Shown piece after piece: positions 50,401-62,500 of a DNA stretch of 64,000 bases. This stretch comes from Phoebastria nigripes. Taxonomy: Eukaryota; Chordata; Aves; Procellariiformes; Diomedeidae. Numbering within the stretch: position 1 is the stretch's first letter; each line of letters opens with the position of its first letter. Location: assembly GCA_035582835.1 (NCBI GenBank), contig JAYKAV010002964.1, forward strand, positions 509,658 to 573,657. Reading direction: 5' to 3'. The notes under the pieces were generated by a model. The model did not search any database and was not told the DNA's origin. It saw only the letters and a list, made by a program, of their open reading frames with translations. Position numbers and translations under genes: made by a program.

Positions 50401-52814
50401 TTTAGAGCAGAGATAATAATTTAAAAAATGTTAAAAAAATGCAAGGAGTGACTGCAGAATTTCTCTCTATCGAAGAAGGAAATACCTACTATATAATTTC
50501 TTCTTGAAAGCGAGACAGTGACCCTTATTAACCCTATCACTGTTGGCTTCTCCATAATCTCTGGTTTTCCTAAAGTCACCAGGATGTAAAAATACCCCTC
50601 GTATGTTCATTAGCAAGATCGAGTGGGGAATGCACGATATCTGTTTGCATCTGATAGATGTAACATTATAGGGGGAACAACAGGTAAGGGTATAACAAAC
50701 TGGTTTTTCATCTCTATGTTAAATATAAGTTTCAGGTTTTGTTGTAAGTATTATGGAAGAGACTTCACGGCTGCTAGGGAATTTTCAAGTGTAATGTTCT
50801 CCCAGCTTTTCTACAAGTGTTATGCCTAATGAACCTTTTTTTTCAGCTGGAAATATTTGTGCATGTTCATTATCTCAGTGAATCTCAGTATTGTAAAAGG
50901 AAATTCCAGTTGCTTTACTTTCTTGTCTGGTGGTGGTCTTGGAAATTTCTGTCTGAAGAAAGCCCTAATAGACTTCTCCTTAGAAATTTTTTTACATGAC
51001 CCAAAGATGAAGAAAGAACATGTTCTGAAAAAGATGGAAAGCTGAGTTCCCAGTAGTTTACAGTCATATCCTAAATCTTGTCAGTGACAAATTTCACTTA
51101 CTTTTTCCTCCCAGTAGCTCAGAGCCAATCCATATATGAGAGAAAGAACTGAGAACTACCTGACTCGTGTCATCAGCAGAATTATTACCTGAGATTCAGC
51201 TGCAATGCCAAATTTCACCCTAAGTCAGACCTGAGAAAATGCACATTGATAGGGGACAGAGGACAGAACTTCATGCCAGGGAGTTAACACAAAGCAGAAT
51301 TTGTCTTGTACAATTTGTATTACTAGAGAGGAAAGTGAGCAGAAAAGCTGCTTTTTCAGCTGTGAGGCAGGCAGCTTTGGGGTGGTATCTATCCAGGAGG
51401 CTGACCATGGAACCTCTGAATATTTCAGATAGGTTGAAACTTAAACCAGGCATCTGCTTTTCCTTTCTCTGTGGTGAATAAAGGCAACAACACTGTGATC
51501 TAATTGGGCTCTGTTGCCAGGAATATCAGTGAGGGCACTGGGTGATCCTTTCATTAGTTCAGATGTCTCAGCTTTCCAGGAAACAAATGACAAAAAAACC
51601 AACAGAACATATGTCCTACTTCATATTTCTCCTACTCAGAATAATTCTGTCAGTCTACTCATTAACTGACAGAATAGTAGTAGTTGTACAGTTGTTATTG
51701 CTGTTGAAATAGTAGTATAGTAGCTTCTTGGTAAGGGCCTCATTGTACTTTCTTTAAACAAGCAATTGCTGAAAAGAGGACAAATTTGACAACACAAATT
51801 TGAAGACAGGCACAGTCAGCAAGATTGCTACTGGAATTAGGAGACAATTAGTGGGGCTTTAGTGCATTTCTATACATATTGCCTCCACACACTATTTGTC
51901 CCAGTCAATATAAAGGTAAGATTCTCTAAGCTGATTTCTCAGTTGCAGATTTTTTGTATTAAAAAAAAAAAAGGAAAAGATATTTAGATTATTTAGATTG
52001 ATCTGAAAGACCCTGACTGCTGCCCACAGTAGAGACAGTTAAAGAATGCCAAAGGGAACAGGGTCATACCAACATTGGGAATGCTGCCAAACATGAAGAG
52101 TCAAAACACATCAGTTTGCCACAAAAAATTCTGTTGCTAGGAAAAAGACACAGTTTGGGTCATCAAGCCTTTAAGAGACAAGACACCAGTGTCCCGACTG
52201 ACACAAAGACCGGTTTAGGTATGGCCTGAGGAGCCTCAGACGAGCTGTTGAGAGGGGAGGAGCTGAAAGCAGGAAGTTGGTCAGCACAGATCCTGCTTTG
52301 AAAGAGCTACATGAGGCTGAGGATCAAAGTCAATGGTGAGGGTCTGCAGGGAAGCACCTGGACCTCAAGTAGATGCAGGCAGGCAAGGAAATGCAACTAT
52401 TTTATAAACAGAGAAAAACCATTAAAAATTGTATCTTCTCATGAGAATTGTCCTGACTCTTGTATCCACTGTATGGTACTTTCTGTTTTGCAGCTTGTAC
52501 CCTGAGCTTAACGAAGAAATCACCCTAGTGGGAGATACTTTTTAACCAGTCAATATAGGCGGTATAGTAATGAGAGTAATTAAAACACCTTATGGTACAT
52601 ACGTTTCTCGAACAAAAGCCATGGCTGAGATACGGAGGCTGCTGGCAGAACAGAGGAACAAACCTGGCTCTTTGAGAAATGGATCTGATGGAGAATGGCA
52701 TGTAGAGATACAAAGAGCTCTGATAAACTGATTTGATTATGTTATGTACCAAGAAAGCATGAGAATACCAAAACTGTTAAGGGAGCATGCTGCTACTACA
52801 ACCCATACTGACAC
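47476..52814. other. Unique noncoding stretch
   Basis: No gene or transposon recognised. Simple sequence includes A17 at about 48178-48194 leading into GA-rich DNA, a short GT run near 47959-47971, and A12-type runs near 51960. A 106-codon + frame at 47929-48249 reads through this A/GA-rich sequence and is not credible as a gene. Confidence 0.5.
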
Positions 52815-52890
52815 TCGGTGAGCCACACTCCTTGGACTAGGTGGCCTGCCATTCCAACCAATGACATTCTTATTTTGTGTATCTTGATTT
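52815..52890 (+). mobile_element. Possible decayed CR1 terminus
   Basis: CCTTGGACTAGGTGGCCTGCC followed by ATTCCAACCAATGACATTCTT resembles the CR1 3' terminus 'gttggactagatgacc ... cttccaacc ... attct'. Only about 50 bp is recognisable. Confidence 0.4.
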
Positions 52891-53074
52891 CACATTTAAG
52901 CATGTGAAATCTGTTACACATATTTGGCTGAGATGATTATTTATGTGTCTCATCTTTGTTGACAGGAACTTTCTTCTCCCATTTTGCTTCCAGATCTTCC
53001 AGATGGATTTATGGTATCACCATGGCAGGCTGCCCAGCCTGGCCAGGAAGTTTAGCAGGCAAGATAGCAATCAC

Positions 53075-53097
53075 AAAAAAAAAAAAAACACCCAAAA

Positions 53098-53149
<52 letters not shown>

Positions 53150-53157
53150 GGAAAAAA
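53075..53157. repeat. Poly-A tracts (A14, then A42) with A-rich tail
   Basis: A14 (53075-53088) is followed by a CACCCAAAAC interruption, A42 (53099-53140) and GAAGAAAAAGG. As with the other long A tracts in this window, no retroposon body is visible upstream. Confidence 0.9.
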
Positions 53158-55189
53158 TACTACTGACAAGCCCTCTAGATCTAGACTCAGTCCAATTACA
53201 TGAAAATCAGCTAGGGACTGGGTGGCATACAGACTGGGCAATGGCTTACAGAACCCTGTTCTGCAGGGGGTTGGGAGTAAGAGCATGATTCACCCTGGTT
53301 TCTACTTAAAGTCACATGCAGAAGTCAGAAATAGAGCTCAGGATGGAAAACAGCTATGGCATATGCAGCTGTTTTTTCTCAGTAGCAGCACAGCAGGGAA
53401 TAAAAAGACACCATCCTCCCCTAAAGTTTGAAAAACCATGATCATTCCCTAGACTTTAACTCCAGCCTTGCCAGCCAGGTAAGGACGCAAAGAGTAAATA
53501 CACTAAAGAAAACAAAATGTAAGAACATTGTGTGCTGCACTACAAGGTTACAAGGCGCTATAGTTACAGATCTTCCCTCTGGGACATTGAAAAGGCTGCT
53601 GATAAACCTTGCTGCCTGTATCCATCACTGGGAGACTGAATAACAGAGGTATCTCAGACCTTCTGCCATGCCTGAGAGATGGAAGTTCAGGTTGCCCAAA
53701 CAGGATCCTATGGAAAGGGTGACAAATCAGATCCCCCTCACTGGAAGATGCCTGCAGGGATGACACAANTCAGGACTGCCTATTTGTTTCTTGGAGAGTG
53801 GCTTTCTTTGTGTTTTATATTTGTAATGCACAGAGGTGTTCCTTGGACAATGACAGTAAGGCAGCCTTTCTGCACTTTGAAGGACTGCTCACTGGATGTC
53901 AGGCACGGTGCAGATTCAGCACTTGACAAAAACCACACCAGCTCTGAGGTAGATGGTGAGAAAGTGGGAGGAAAATGTACTTCTCACTGCTGTGACCCAA
54001 AAAGCAAGTTATTAAAGAGTCTACTTGAACAAAATGATGAACGTTTCTTGAAGACCACACTCCCTCCAGGATCTCAGGTGTAATCAGAGGAGAGCAAAAG
54101 GCAGTATGCTGAAGCTCCTGAAGGCAGTGAACTGCTTTCCCTGCATTGTTATGCTCAAAAAACATTAAGGAAACACATCAATCTTAAGTTTTCAAACTCA
54201 CTACAGACAACCCAGGAGAAGCAGTTCGCTATGCTACAAGTGTGAAGTTCACATGTGTGCACATGTAAGTATTTTACCAAGGGCAAGAAACATTGATTAT
54301 TTTTAAAAAANGGTATGAAAAAAAGTATTTTTGGTATAATACCATTGAGTAAAAAATCAACATGCATGAAGTTGTAACGTATATACTTCCATGATTTAAG
54401 GTAAATGTGGTTTAATGATGGGCTAGAGATCAGACTGCTGAGCACCATGCAAAATCAGTCCAGTAATTATCCTTCATGTATTGAATACATTTTGCCTTTC
54501 AGTTCAGTAAATAAGAAGAAAGGACAGTGTTTGGGGAACACTGTAATAGGTAAGTGAGTGTTTGAGCCACTGAAAAAATGCACTCATTATGGNAATGATC
54601 ATTCATGTGAGTGTGCTGAACAAGGAATAATTATCCATACACAGTACAAATAACTTTACTGGTCTACACACTGCAAAATGGAAGACAGTGATAAAAGCAG
54701 AGAAAAAGTGCTAAAAGCCCCTAACTATGCAGCAGCTTTTAGAAGCACATTGCTGTGTAACAGAGCCAGCAGATGAAGTTTCACCTTCCCTGTCAGAGTG
54801 CTTTACCCTACTTGGGTAGTAGGAAGGAATGAGCTCTTTGATGTCAAAGCTAAAAAAAAAAAGGTTTTGGCAAGTTTAAGCCTTTGTTGTTGTTGTGAAC
54901 TATCATGGGGCTCTGATACAAGCATTATTCAGAATGATTCTACCAACATTTTCTGCAGAAATAATTCATCATAAGGGCTGTGTGAGCATTATCCNCTGTA
55001 ACCACTGCTTACAGACAAACACTATCAGTAAACCATTACTCAGATTGGGTGAGCAATTGTCTGCAGTGTGTGCCATTGTTTCTGACCTCCAGCTGGCCAA
55101 CACATGTCACTGAAGAGGTGGAAAGCTTTAATAAATCATATCTGAGATGCATGTTAACCAAGTACAAAAATACCTACTGTATCTAACTC
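53158..55189. other. Unique noncoding stretch
   Basis: No gene or transposon recognised. A 134-codon + frame at 53679-54083 has one ambiguous codon and no recognisable domain. Ambiguous single bases lie at 53769, 54311, 54593 and 54995. Confidence 0.5.
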
Positions 55190-56720
55190 AGATATTCATA
55201 GATTCAGAGAGATTAAGGCCAGAAAGGAGCAATATCTCAGCTTGCCTGACCTCCTGCATATCACAGGCCATTCAATTTCACCCATTTAGCCCTGTGTTAA
55301 GCCCAATAAATCATGCTTGACTGAAGCGTATCTTTCAGGAAGGCATCAAGTCTTGATGTGAAAATATTGGTAGAAAGGAAACACATCTCTCCTTTTGTAA
55401 TTTTTTCCGCTGATTAATTCCCCATACTTTCATATTTTTCCCTAATTTCTCATTTGAATTTGTCTGGTTTCTGTTTCCAGCCATTGGTTCTTGTAATACT
55501 TCTCTCTGCTAAGCTAAGTGCCCTCTCAGACCCAGACTTCTCCCCACAAAGGCATGGTCTTTAATAACCTCACCTCCCTTTCTGCTTCTTAACAAGCTAA
55601 ACAGATCCAGCTCTTCCCCCGCAGCATTTTCTCCAGCCCTCAAGTAGCATTTGCAGCTCATTTATATGTTCTCCAAAATATGCTAGTTGTGCCCGTGGTT
55701 CTATCAGCCACCTCATCGAGGCCACATTTGGGAATTAATCCTCTCCCTGCTTTCCCATTCAGACACCAAAAATTGCATTCCTCTTTTCCTCCACAGCACC
55801 GTGCTGGGAGATGGCCTTAGACTCCCCGTTCAGCAGCGCGCGAGCTCCCTCCCGCAGTGGCTGCTGTCCAAGGTGCTGCTCTCCATTCCGCCCGGAGAGC
55901 CTGATGGCTCTTCCTATATATATCTGACTTTGTCTTGGGCTGGGAACATTCCCACCGATCCAATGGAAGCTGATCTCCCTGTGTGGCTACCATGTCACCA
56001 TTTTTACCACTCCACTCAACAGTACACCTCTCGTGGTTTGCTTGTTTTTGTTTTTTTTTTTAATTATTGTTATTTACTGTCATGTGGTTGATGACAATAT
56101 TGAATAGGACTGAGTTTAATATTGATCCTTCTTGTACCCCACTCAGAAACATCCTCATTCAATGATGTTTCCTTGCTGACAGATGGAATTTGAAATTGTC
56201 AGATAGCCAGGCTTTATTTATTCAATGTTCACTTTATGATATTGCATAGCACTTTTCGTTAAAATAATTTCATGTGATACTGAGTCAAATGCTATACAAA
56301 AGTCTATTATGTCTGTGCAGTTTCTCTCATTGACTAAACTTATAATCTCATCAAAGAATGAAATTAGGTTTCCTTGACAAGATCTATTTTCCATGAAAAA
56401 AAAATATTGACTAGTATTAATTCTATTACCACACTTAATCTTGCATCAACTGATTCGTGTATCAATTTCTTCATTTTTTTGCCAAGGAACCTTATCAGGC
56501 TAATTGTACTATTCTTACCTTAGTTATCACACTTGCCCTTTCCAAACACTGGGATGGTGTTAACAAACCTCCACACTTNGGGAACTGTAGTGACTTTCTT
56601 ATATTCAGAAAAAAAAGGAACCAGAAAGCTCTTTGGCCAGTTCCTCTAGGATTCTTTGGTAGAAGTTATCACCATTGCTGATTCTGAAGCTACTCTTATA
56701 CACACTGTTTTCACCCCTCC
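55190..56720 (-). mobile_element. Long ancient CR1-like LINE 3' region
   Basis: Read on +, the block order follows the reverse complement of a turtle/crocodilian-type CR1 3' region: TCATAGATTCAGAGAG, AAGGCCAGAAAGGAGC and CTGACCTCCTGCATATCACAGG (55196-55265), CCAGCCATTGGTTCTTG (about 55479), CTCCAGCCCTCAAG, then TTGAATAGGACTGAG (56100), GAGTCAAATGCTATACAAAAG, AATCTCATCAAAGAATGAAA and CAAGATCTATTTTCC. The run continues through CCTTATCAGGCTAATTG to about 56700. The stretch 55815-56090 loses similarity and includes a GC-richer piece (55828-55905, several CpGs). A 134-codon + frame over this part (55687-56091) has no recognised family. No ORF2 survives. Confidence 0.75.
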
Positions 56721-57887
56721 TTAGATATCTACACAAGTAGATGTGAATAGTTACATCACAGTGATAGCCTGACTCACTCTCAGTAGCACCCCTTATTTCA
56801 AGCTGACCCCACAAAATCAGCTTGGCTATTTAATAAAGTGCAGTAAGAAGAGTGTACATTTTTTCCATGACTCACATAGTGGCACACTCAGAAACACCAG
56901 GAGCAGAAACCTGTAGGACTTCTCACATAAACTGAGATACATTACGCTGGTAGCCAGGGTGGTAGAATGAGGCCTGTACTTGGAGGGAACCCAAGAGAAC
57001 CATGGATTGTCACCCCTTTCCCTGTAAAGACTTCGTTTGTCCAAGTTTGACAGCAAGTAAACAGACAGGGCTGCAAACATCACCTAGGGTAATGTGGGGT
57101 GATTGCTTGACCAAAATTCCACTCAATCATCACAAGTGTGTGTCAGTACTCACCTCTCTCCTGCCTTCCTCCCCTTTTAAATAACTTTCTGAGGAGTGGT
57201 ACAAACCCTCCTGGCACTGCAGAGTGAGGATAGATAAACAGAAGACATGTTTCCTAACCAATAGATTTTTTATGAACAATCAATAGATAGAGCCAAGATG
57301 ATTCCAAGAAGTCTTTCCTCAGGGCAGAAATAGAACTCATCTTCATCAAGATCCCAGTCCCAGCCATGACACCTCCTGGGGAACTCAGTGCAGAGGCATA
57401 CAATACCAAGTTTCTTCCTCCTGATGTTTTTTAAAGTAGCCCCAGTTGGTGGACTGAAATAATTTCAGATACAAGCTGGTGTGCTAATTCCTGTCTATCA
57501 CTTGAAGGAGCAGGGTTCTACATCTCCCGCTTCTCCCCTTGCGATCCTGCAACCACGAGCAGCCTGTGAGATGCCCAGAGAGCACCCTGCCAGTGCACAG
57601 GCCACTCTCGCAGCTTCAGGACTACTGCTCCCTCTGCAAACTCTGCTCATGTTTGGATTCATAGATCCTATGACGCTTGAATTCATTAAGGTATCAAGTT
57701 CTTGGATGTCTGGACAAATTAAATTGTGTTGTCAATTATCTCTGTTCCCGAACTTGTGTAGGAAGATGGAGGTCCAACTGAAATCTAAGTCACAGAACAT
57801 GAACACAGAAACCCATAGAAATGACATACGTAACACTTTCTATATCAAATAACAAACATCCTGTCTACACAAGTACTTTCCATCGAC
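56721..57887. other. Unique noncoding stretch
   Basis: No gene or transposon recognised. A 123-codon + frame at 57481-57852 has no recognisable domain. Confidence 0.5.
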
Positions 57888-58008
57888 CCCAGCACTGTAC
57901 AAAGTCATTTAAGTCCTCATTAAGGTAAGGAATAGCTAGGAATTTGATTTTACAGGTAAGGAAGTAAAGGGTAGAAGGTATTTGTGATTTTTATGATATC
58001 ACATAAGA
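57888..58008 (-). mobile_element. MIR SINE, core and 3' part
   Basis: Read on +, the order fits the reverse complement of MIR: CCAGCACTGTACAAAG, TCATTTAAGTCCTCATTAAGG, GATTTTACAGGTAAGGAAGTAAAGG and then GATATCACATAAGAAC. These correspond to the MIR 'aggcactgt', 'catttaatcctcac', 'attttacagatgaggaaactgag' and 'ggtcacacagctag' blocks. It is the clearest MIR in the window, though diverged and lacking the tRNA head. Confidence 0.6.
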
Positions 58009-58739
58009 ACTTTTCCTCAGAGTTCAGCTTTTGATTTCCTCAGCTGTAGAACACAGGACTGATATGCTCTTGTCTTTGTCCTCATGCAGATCCTCTCCAG
58101 ACTAGGGAAGCTGTGACCACAGATCCATGTTCACATCAGTATATCAAGTCTTTCCCAGGTCAGGAGTGCTTAGATCTGATGATCGGATTTAAGCTTTTCT
58201 GAAGAGAGGAACTGCTTGTCAAATTCAGGTCTGGATCCAACCTGGAATTTCAATTCTCAAGTATGTATCTGCCTGAGAGTTTAAAGCACAAATAACTTAC
58301 ACCATACGATGAGACAACCGTGCCTTCACCTTAGCAAAACACAACCAGAACTGAAAACAGAAGTTGCAACTGAAAAGAAGGCTGAATTTTTTCTGCTCAT
58401 AAAACTTGCAGTGGNCCTGATTTCTTGTCCTCAAGCATGAAAGCAGAACTGAATGTCTAACTGATCAGGGAGAGATTTTTTTTTTTCTTCCCCTATTCTC
58501 TCAAGCTGCCAGAAAACAGCAGGCTCAGGATGGAAGTAAGTTGGGTTTTATCTACAATCTTACAACTGTGTCACGTTGAGCACTAAACAAACCTGAGAGC
58601 GTTTATTTGCCAGACGCTCAGTTTCAGCCCTTTCTTATGACCAGCACCTGCATATTCTTCAGTTCAGTGGTTTCCTTTCCTGCCTTCGTGACCCAAGCAA
58701 GACATTGCTGTATTATAAAAGACTGTTGTTTTGTTTTGG
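58009..58739. other. Unique noncoding stretch
   Basis: No gene or transposon recognised. A T10 run lies near 58477 and a G/T-rich run near 58728-58750. Confidence 0.5.
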
Positions 58740-59070
58740 GGTTTTTTTTAAAGTGAGTTAAAGATGACATAATGTCATTTTCTGCCTTAAAATCCTCTGT
58801 GGGCAACTAGGGAGAAAAGGTTTATTGCAGCTTTATTAAAATATATTAAATAAATTAAAGACATGCTATCCAGCCAGCTGATTGAGGCAGACTCCCTGTA
58901 GATATTTTGGTTGTGCATTAAGAAAGTTGTCACAAGTAATTTGGACTGGAGCGTGGAGTTATAGACTGCCAAATGTTGATTAATTAAGCCCATGTTTGGA
59001 TTAGTTCTGCTAGATTGTTTCATTAGGGAAAATGACTCAAAATATGGAATAAAGCAACCAGGGGGAATCC
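58740..59070. other. Candidate conserved noncoding block
   Basis: Repeat-free, AT-rich, with dense homeodomain/Sox-type words: TTTATTGCAGCTTTATTAAAA, ATTAAATAAATTAAAGAC, TTGTGCATTAAG and TTGATTAATTAAGCCC (58976-58992). A minus-strand frame of 107 codons crosses it but shows no recognisable domain. The texture is the most enhancer-like in the window. Inference only. Confidence 0.35.
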
Positions 59071-59329
59071 AGGAAGAATTTACATGTAAGTGAGACCTCC
59101 AGCAAAGCACAGGGGCTGGGACTGAACTGCATGTGCTCTATGTTGTATGATGCTCCTCGCTCCTCCCTGACCAGGGCAGAAATAGGCACCAGGAGAGCTG
59201 ACTTGTGTTTGTTGTGGCAGTGACTGATTTCACTGGAGTCATTCTAGACAGCCGAGGAATAGAACCCTTTCCTGTCGTGTGATGTTTCAACTTCAAGGCA
59301 AAGTGCCATCTTATTTTATATGCATAGTA

Positions 59330-59560
59330 TCAACCTAAAGGTGAGAAGGAATATATGATCATAAAAGTAATGATTGCACAATTATTGTTTATTTTAATTT
59401 CAGATTTGCCTCTATACGGTTTTTTCTCCCACAGCGTTGTAGAAGAAAATGCCTTGATGAGGAGACGTCCTGCATTGGGGAATCCTTTTCTTATTTTCTT
59501 AGGCTCCTGTAATTGGCTTGTAAATGCACTGCCATGAGACTTCACTGAATTTAGCTGCAT
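59330..59560. other. Candidate conserved noncoding block
   Basis: Starts with GATCATAAAAGTAATGATTGCACAATTATTG-like AT-rich DNA (59356-59387), then a TTTAATTTCAG splice-acceptor-like site at 59392-59402. A balanced stretch follows to about 59560. Open frames on both strands (60 codons +, 118 codons -) have no recognised domains. It may be an enhancer or noncoding exon. Weak. Confidence 0.25.
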
Positions 59561-62500
59561 TCCAAAAATAGTGAGATAGCATAATAAAAAAAAAAAAAAA
59601 AGAAATCTAGCATGCCAAATTAAATTAAAAGAAAAAAACTCTGTGAGTTTCGGAGCTGAACCAAACTGAAGTAAATAAAGTCTCACTCTCTGAGCAGCCC
59701 ATTAAGAGAAAAGCATCTTCCTCCAGCCCTTTTAGCTTTAGGTACAGGGAGAGAGAGGTGGGGACCTGCATTGTCTCAGGCAGAAATCTGGCCCAACTTG
59801 ACAACCCTCGGGGGGGGCAGAGAGAGTACCTGCCAGAGGACAGAGACCAAACTCAAATTTCAGGGAAGAAGAAAAGCAAGTGAGGCAGTAGTTGAGTGTA
59901 AGTGTGTCTCAGTGGGAGAAGGTGGCACTGCAGGTGCCCAGCACACTGCCCACAGAGCTCTAAGATCTTGAAATAGAACATCACATTGCTGAGCCACCGG
60001 CACCATAGTAGGAAGCTGGTGCTTGTACTGCATAAGTGATGTTATAATACAGAAAGTGAACTCATCATGCTTGTCATGATTCATAACATAAATCATTCTG
60101 CCTGCTTCTAAATACATTTCACACCCGTTGTGCTCCTGCTTAGCCATGAGAGACACAGCAACAGCTGAAAGGAGGTTGCTGGGTAAACTTCAGTATCACC
60201 ACCAAGCAACCAGAAGAAAGCAGGCCACCCAAATTCTGGCTGGACCCATAGCATTGTCTACAGGCCTAATTGATGGGTGAGACAGATATTTCAGAGGTTC
60301 TCAAAAGTTTTAACCTTGTGAGAATTTAAGATAAAATAAATAACTGGGTTATTTGGCTATTTTCATTAAAATGAAGGAAAGGAAGTAAGACTTGTAAGCT
60401 ATTCACTCTCTGAAAAAAAAAAAAAAACAAACCCAGCTCTTTTCAGGTAGTCAGTTCAGACAGCCAGAGTCCTTAGTCACTCTGGAGAATATAGGTCTCT
60501 TTTCTCTTCCTTCCAAGCTTATTTTTGCTGCAGTTTAGAAGATCTGGACATTGAAAAATTAAAAGATGTTTTTGACCCTAGTCTTACATAGTGTCATCTC
60601 TATATATCAAACTCCCCACTTAGACTACAGTAGGCTAATAGGACTCTCACCCCACTAAGTCCATTGTCAGGTGCATTGTCATCCATCAGTCTTGCATGGA
60701 GAAGAATCACACAGGGCTCAGGAGTGTTCACAGAGGTTGGAAAAAGAAAACAAAACCACCTGCATCCTCACCTCTGAAAAGAGAAATGTGAGACTAAAAC
60801 CAGCAAAACAAACCAACAGACCGTTACTTTTTTTCTTGGTTAACACAAATTCCTTCCATTTAGCAGATGTGGAAAATCAAAATGAATGGACAGAGAAGTT
60901 TTTCGATACGCTCATTTGCTCTGCTCACATGTGTCACACTGCTCCTATGCTGGGCATAACCCTCTGATGTTATTCTTGTACAAATTTGTCACAAAGATCC
61001 GTATTTATCTCTGAGGTTACTCCAGGAGAATTACCTCTAGTCAGTACAATTATACTAGCAATTAACTAGGCTAATTCATCTCAGCCCCTAGGTGGAAAAT
61101 ATGTTAATGTTTCAGAAGTAACAAAAAGTTGCATGTCTCTATCAACTGCCCATTCCCCTGGTCACCTGTCATTTCCCACTTCGCTGAGTATCCCTGTTCC
61201 CATCTCTCCTTCTCCCAGCTTTCAGCCCTAGGCCACCTCATCTCCTCCACCTCCCTCCAGCCTGGGCTCTTCTCGGTTATTTTTCATTGTGGCAAGTCAG
61301 CAGAAGTGGGTTAAGGACTGTTACAGGAGGTGGTCTTATATGTCAGGTGACATAACTGCTCAACCTTTGTGATTTCATTTAGCACCAGATAGTAACGTGG
61401 AGACCTTTCTACAGTTTCATTACTGTATTATTAAAAGTCCATCTTGCTTTACTTTAAGCCTCATTTATTTCCATAAATTATATCTTCTTACCTATGTGGG
61501 TTAAGACTTGCAGTACTTGGTATCATAAATCCTTTGTCTCTATTCTTCCTCTCTCCATAAAGCCCTTTTGTGCCATGTGTGTGAAGGATGCTATTTATAC
61601 AGCTAAGCTATGCTGTATTTATCCGTCTTCTAAATAATAATAAAAAAAGGNTAGTGAAAATCGCCAAATTTCTGTATTTTTAGAATGATATCACTAATTT
61701 TTTTTGCTTAATAGGTGCTGTCACAGGCAAAATCATCTGCACAGTTACATACTTATAAACTGACGGTTTCCTATAAATACTGAAATTCTGTAATTATCAC
61801 TCATGCCACTCATCAGAATTTGAAAATAGATAAAACAATGAAAAAGAGCAAAAACTTAACATTTAACCCTACCCACTTCAAAATACCCACCAACCACTGT
61901 TCTTACAATGCACTCAACCACTCTGTAAGGTGACTTGATGTCACAAAGCTGCTATATTTGTGCCCAACAGCAGAAATGTAGTAGGAAGCAGGTTATTTTT
62001 AGTCAAAAACACAACCTGACAGCAGGCAACTGATTCTGAACCCAAATCATTAGCTATATATCAGAAAAACTGAATTATTCTGAACCATTTTTTAAGATCT
62101 GTCCAAAGAGTTAATGCATCTTCTGTTAACTTGTGTAACATATCATATTGTATAACATATCATAAATTTGGCCTACTTGTCTCCTTACTGGTCAAATTGG
62201 AGCTACAGGAGCGTACATAATATCTGAGAAGAGAGGCAGAAAATGTGAAGGGCACAGCAAGGACAAACTGCCACTGACTGCAAAAGAGAGAACTACACTT
62301 TCCAAGTGACTTTCCTTCTCCCATCACAAAGAATGGGGCATACCCACACCCTGAGCACATGCTTTTGGGTATGGAGAATTGCAATCTACTTTTGAAATTG
62401 TGGGTCACTTCTCATCAGGGGTGGATTCAGCAAAGTGTTTAAACATGGTCAGTACAGCTACTTTTCCAGCTGATATTAGCTGAAGGTCTTCCATTGACCA

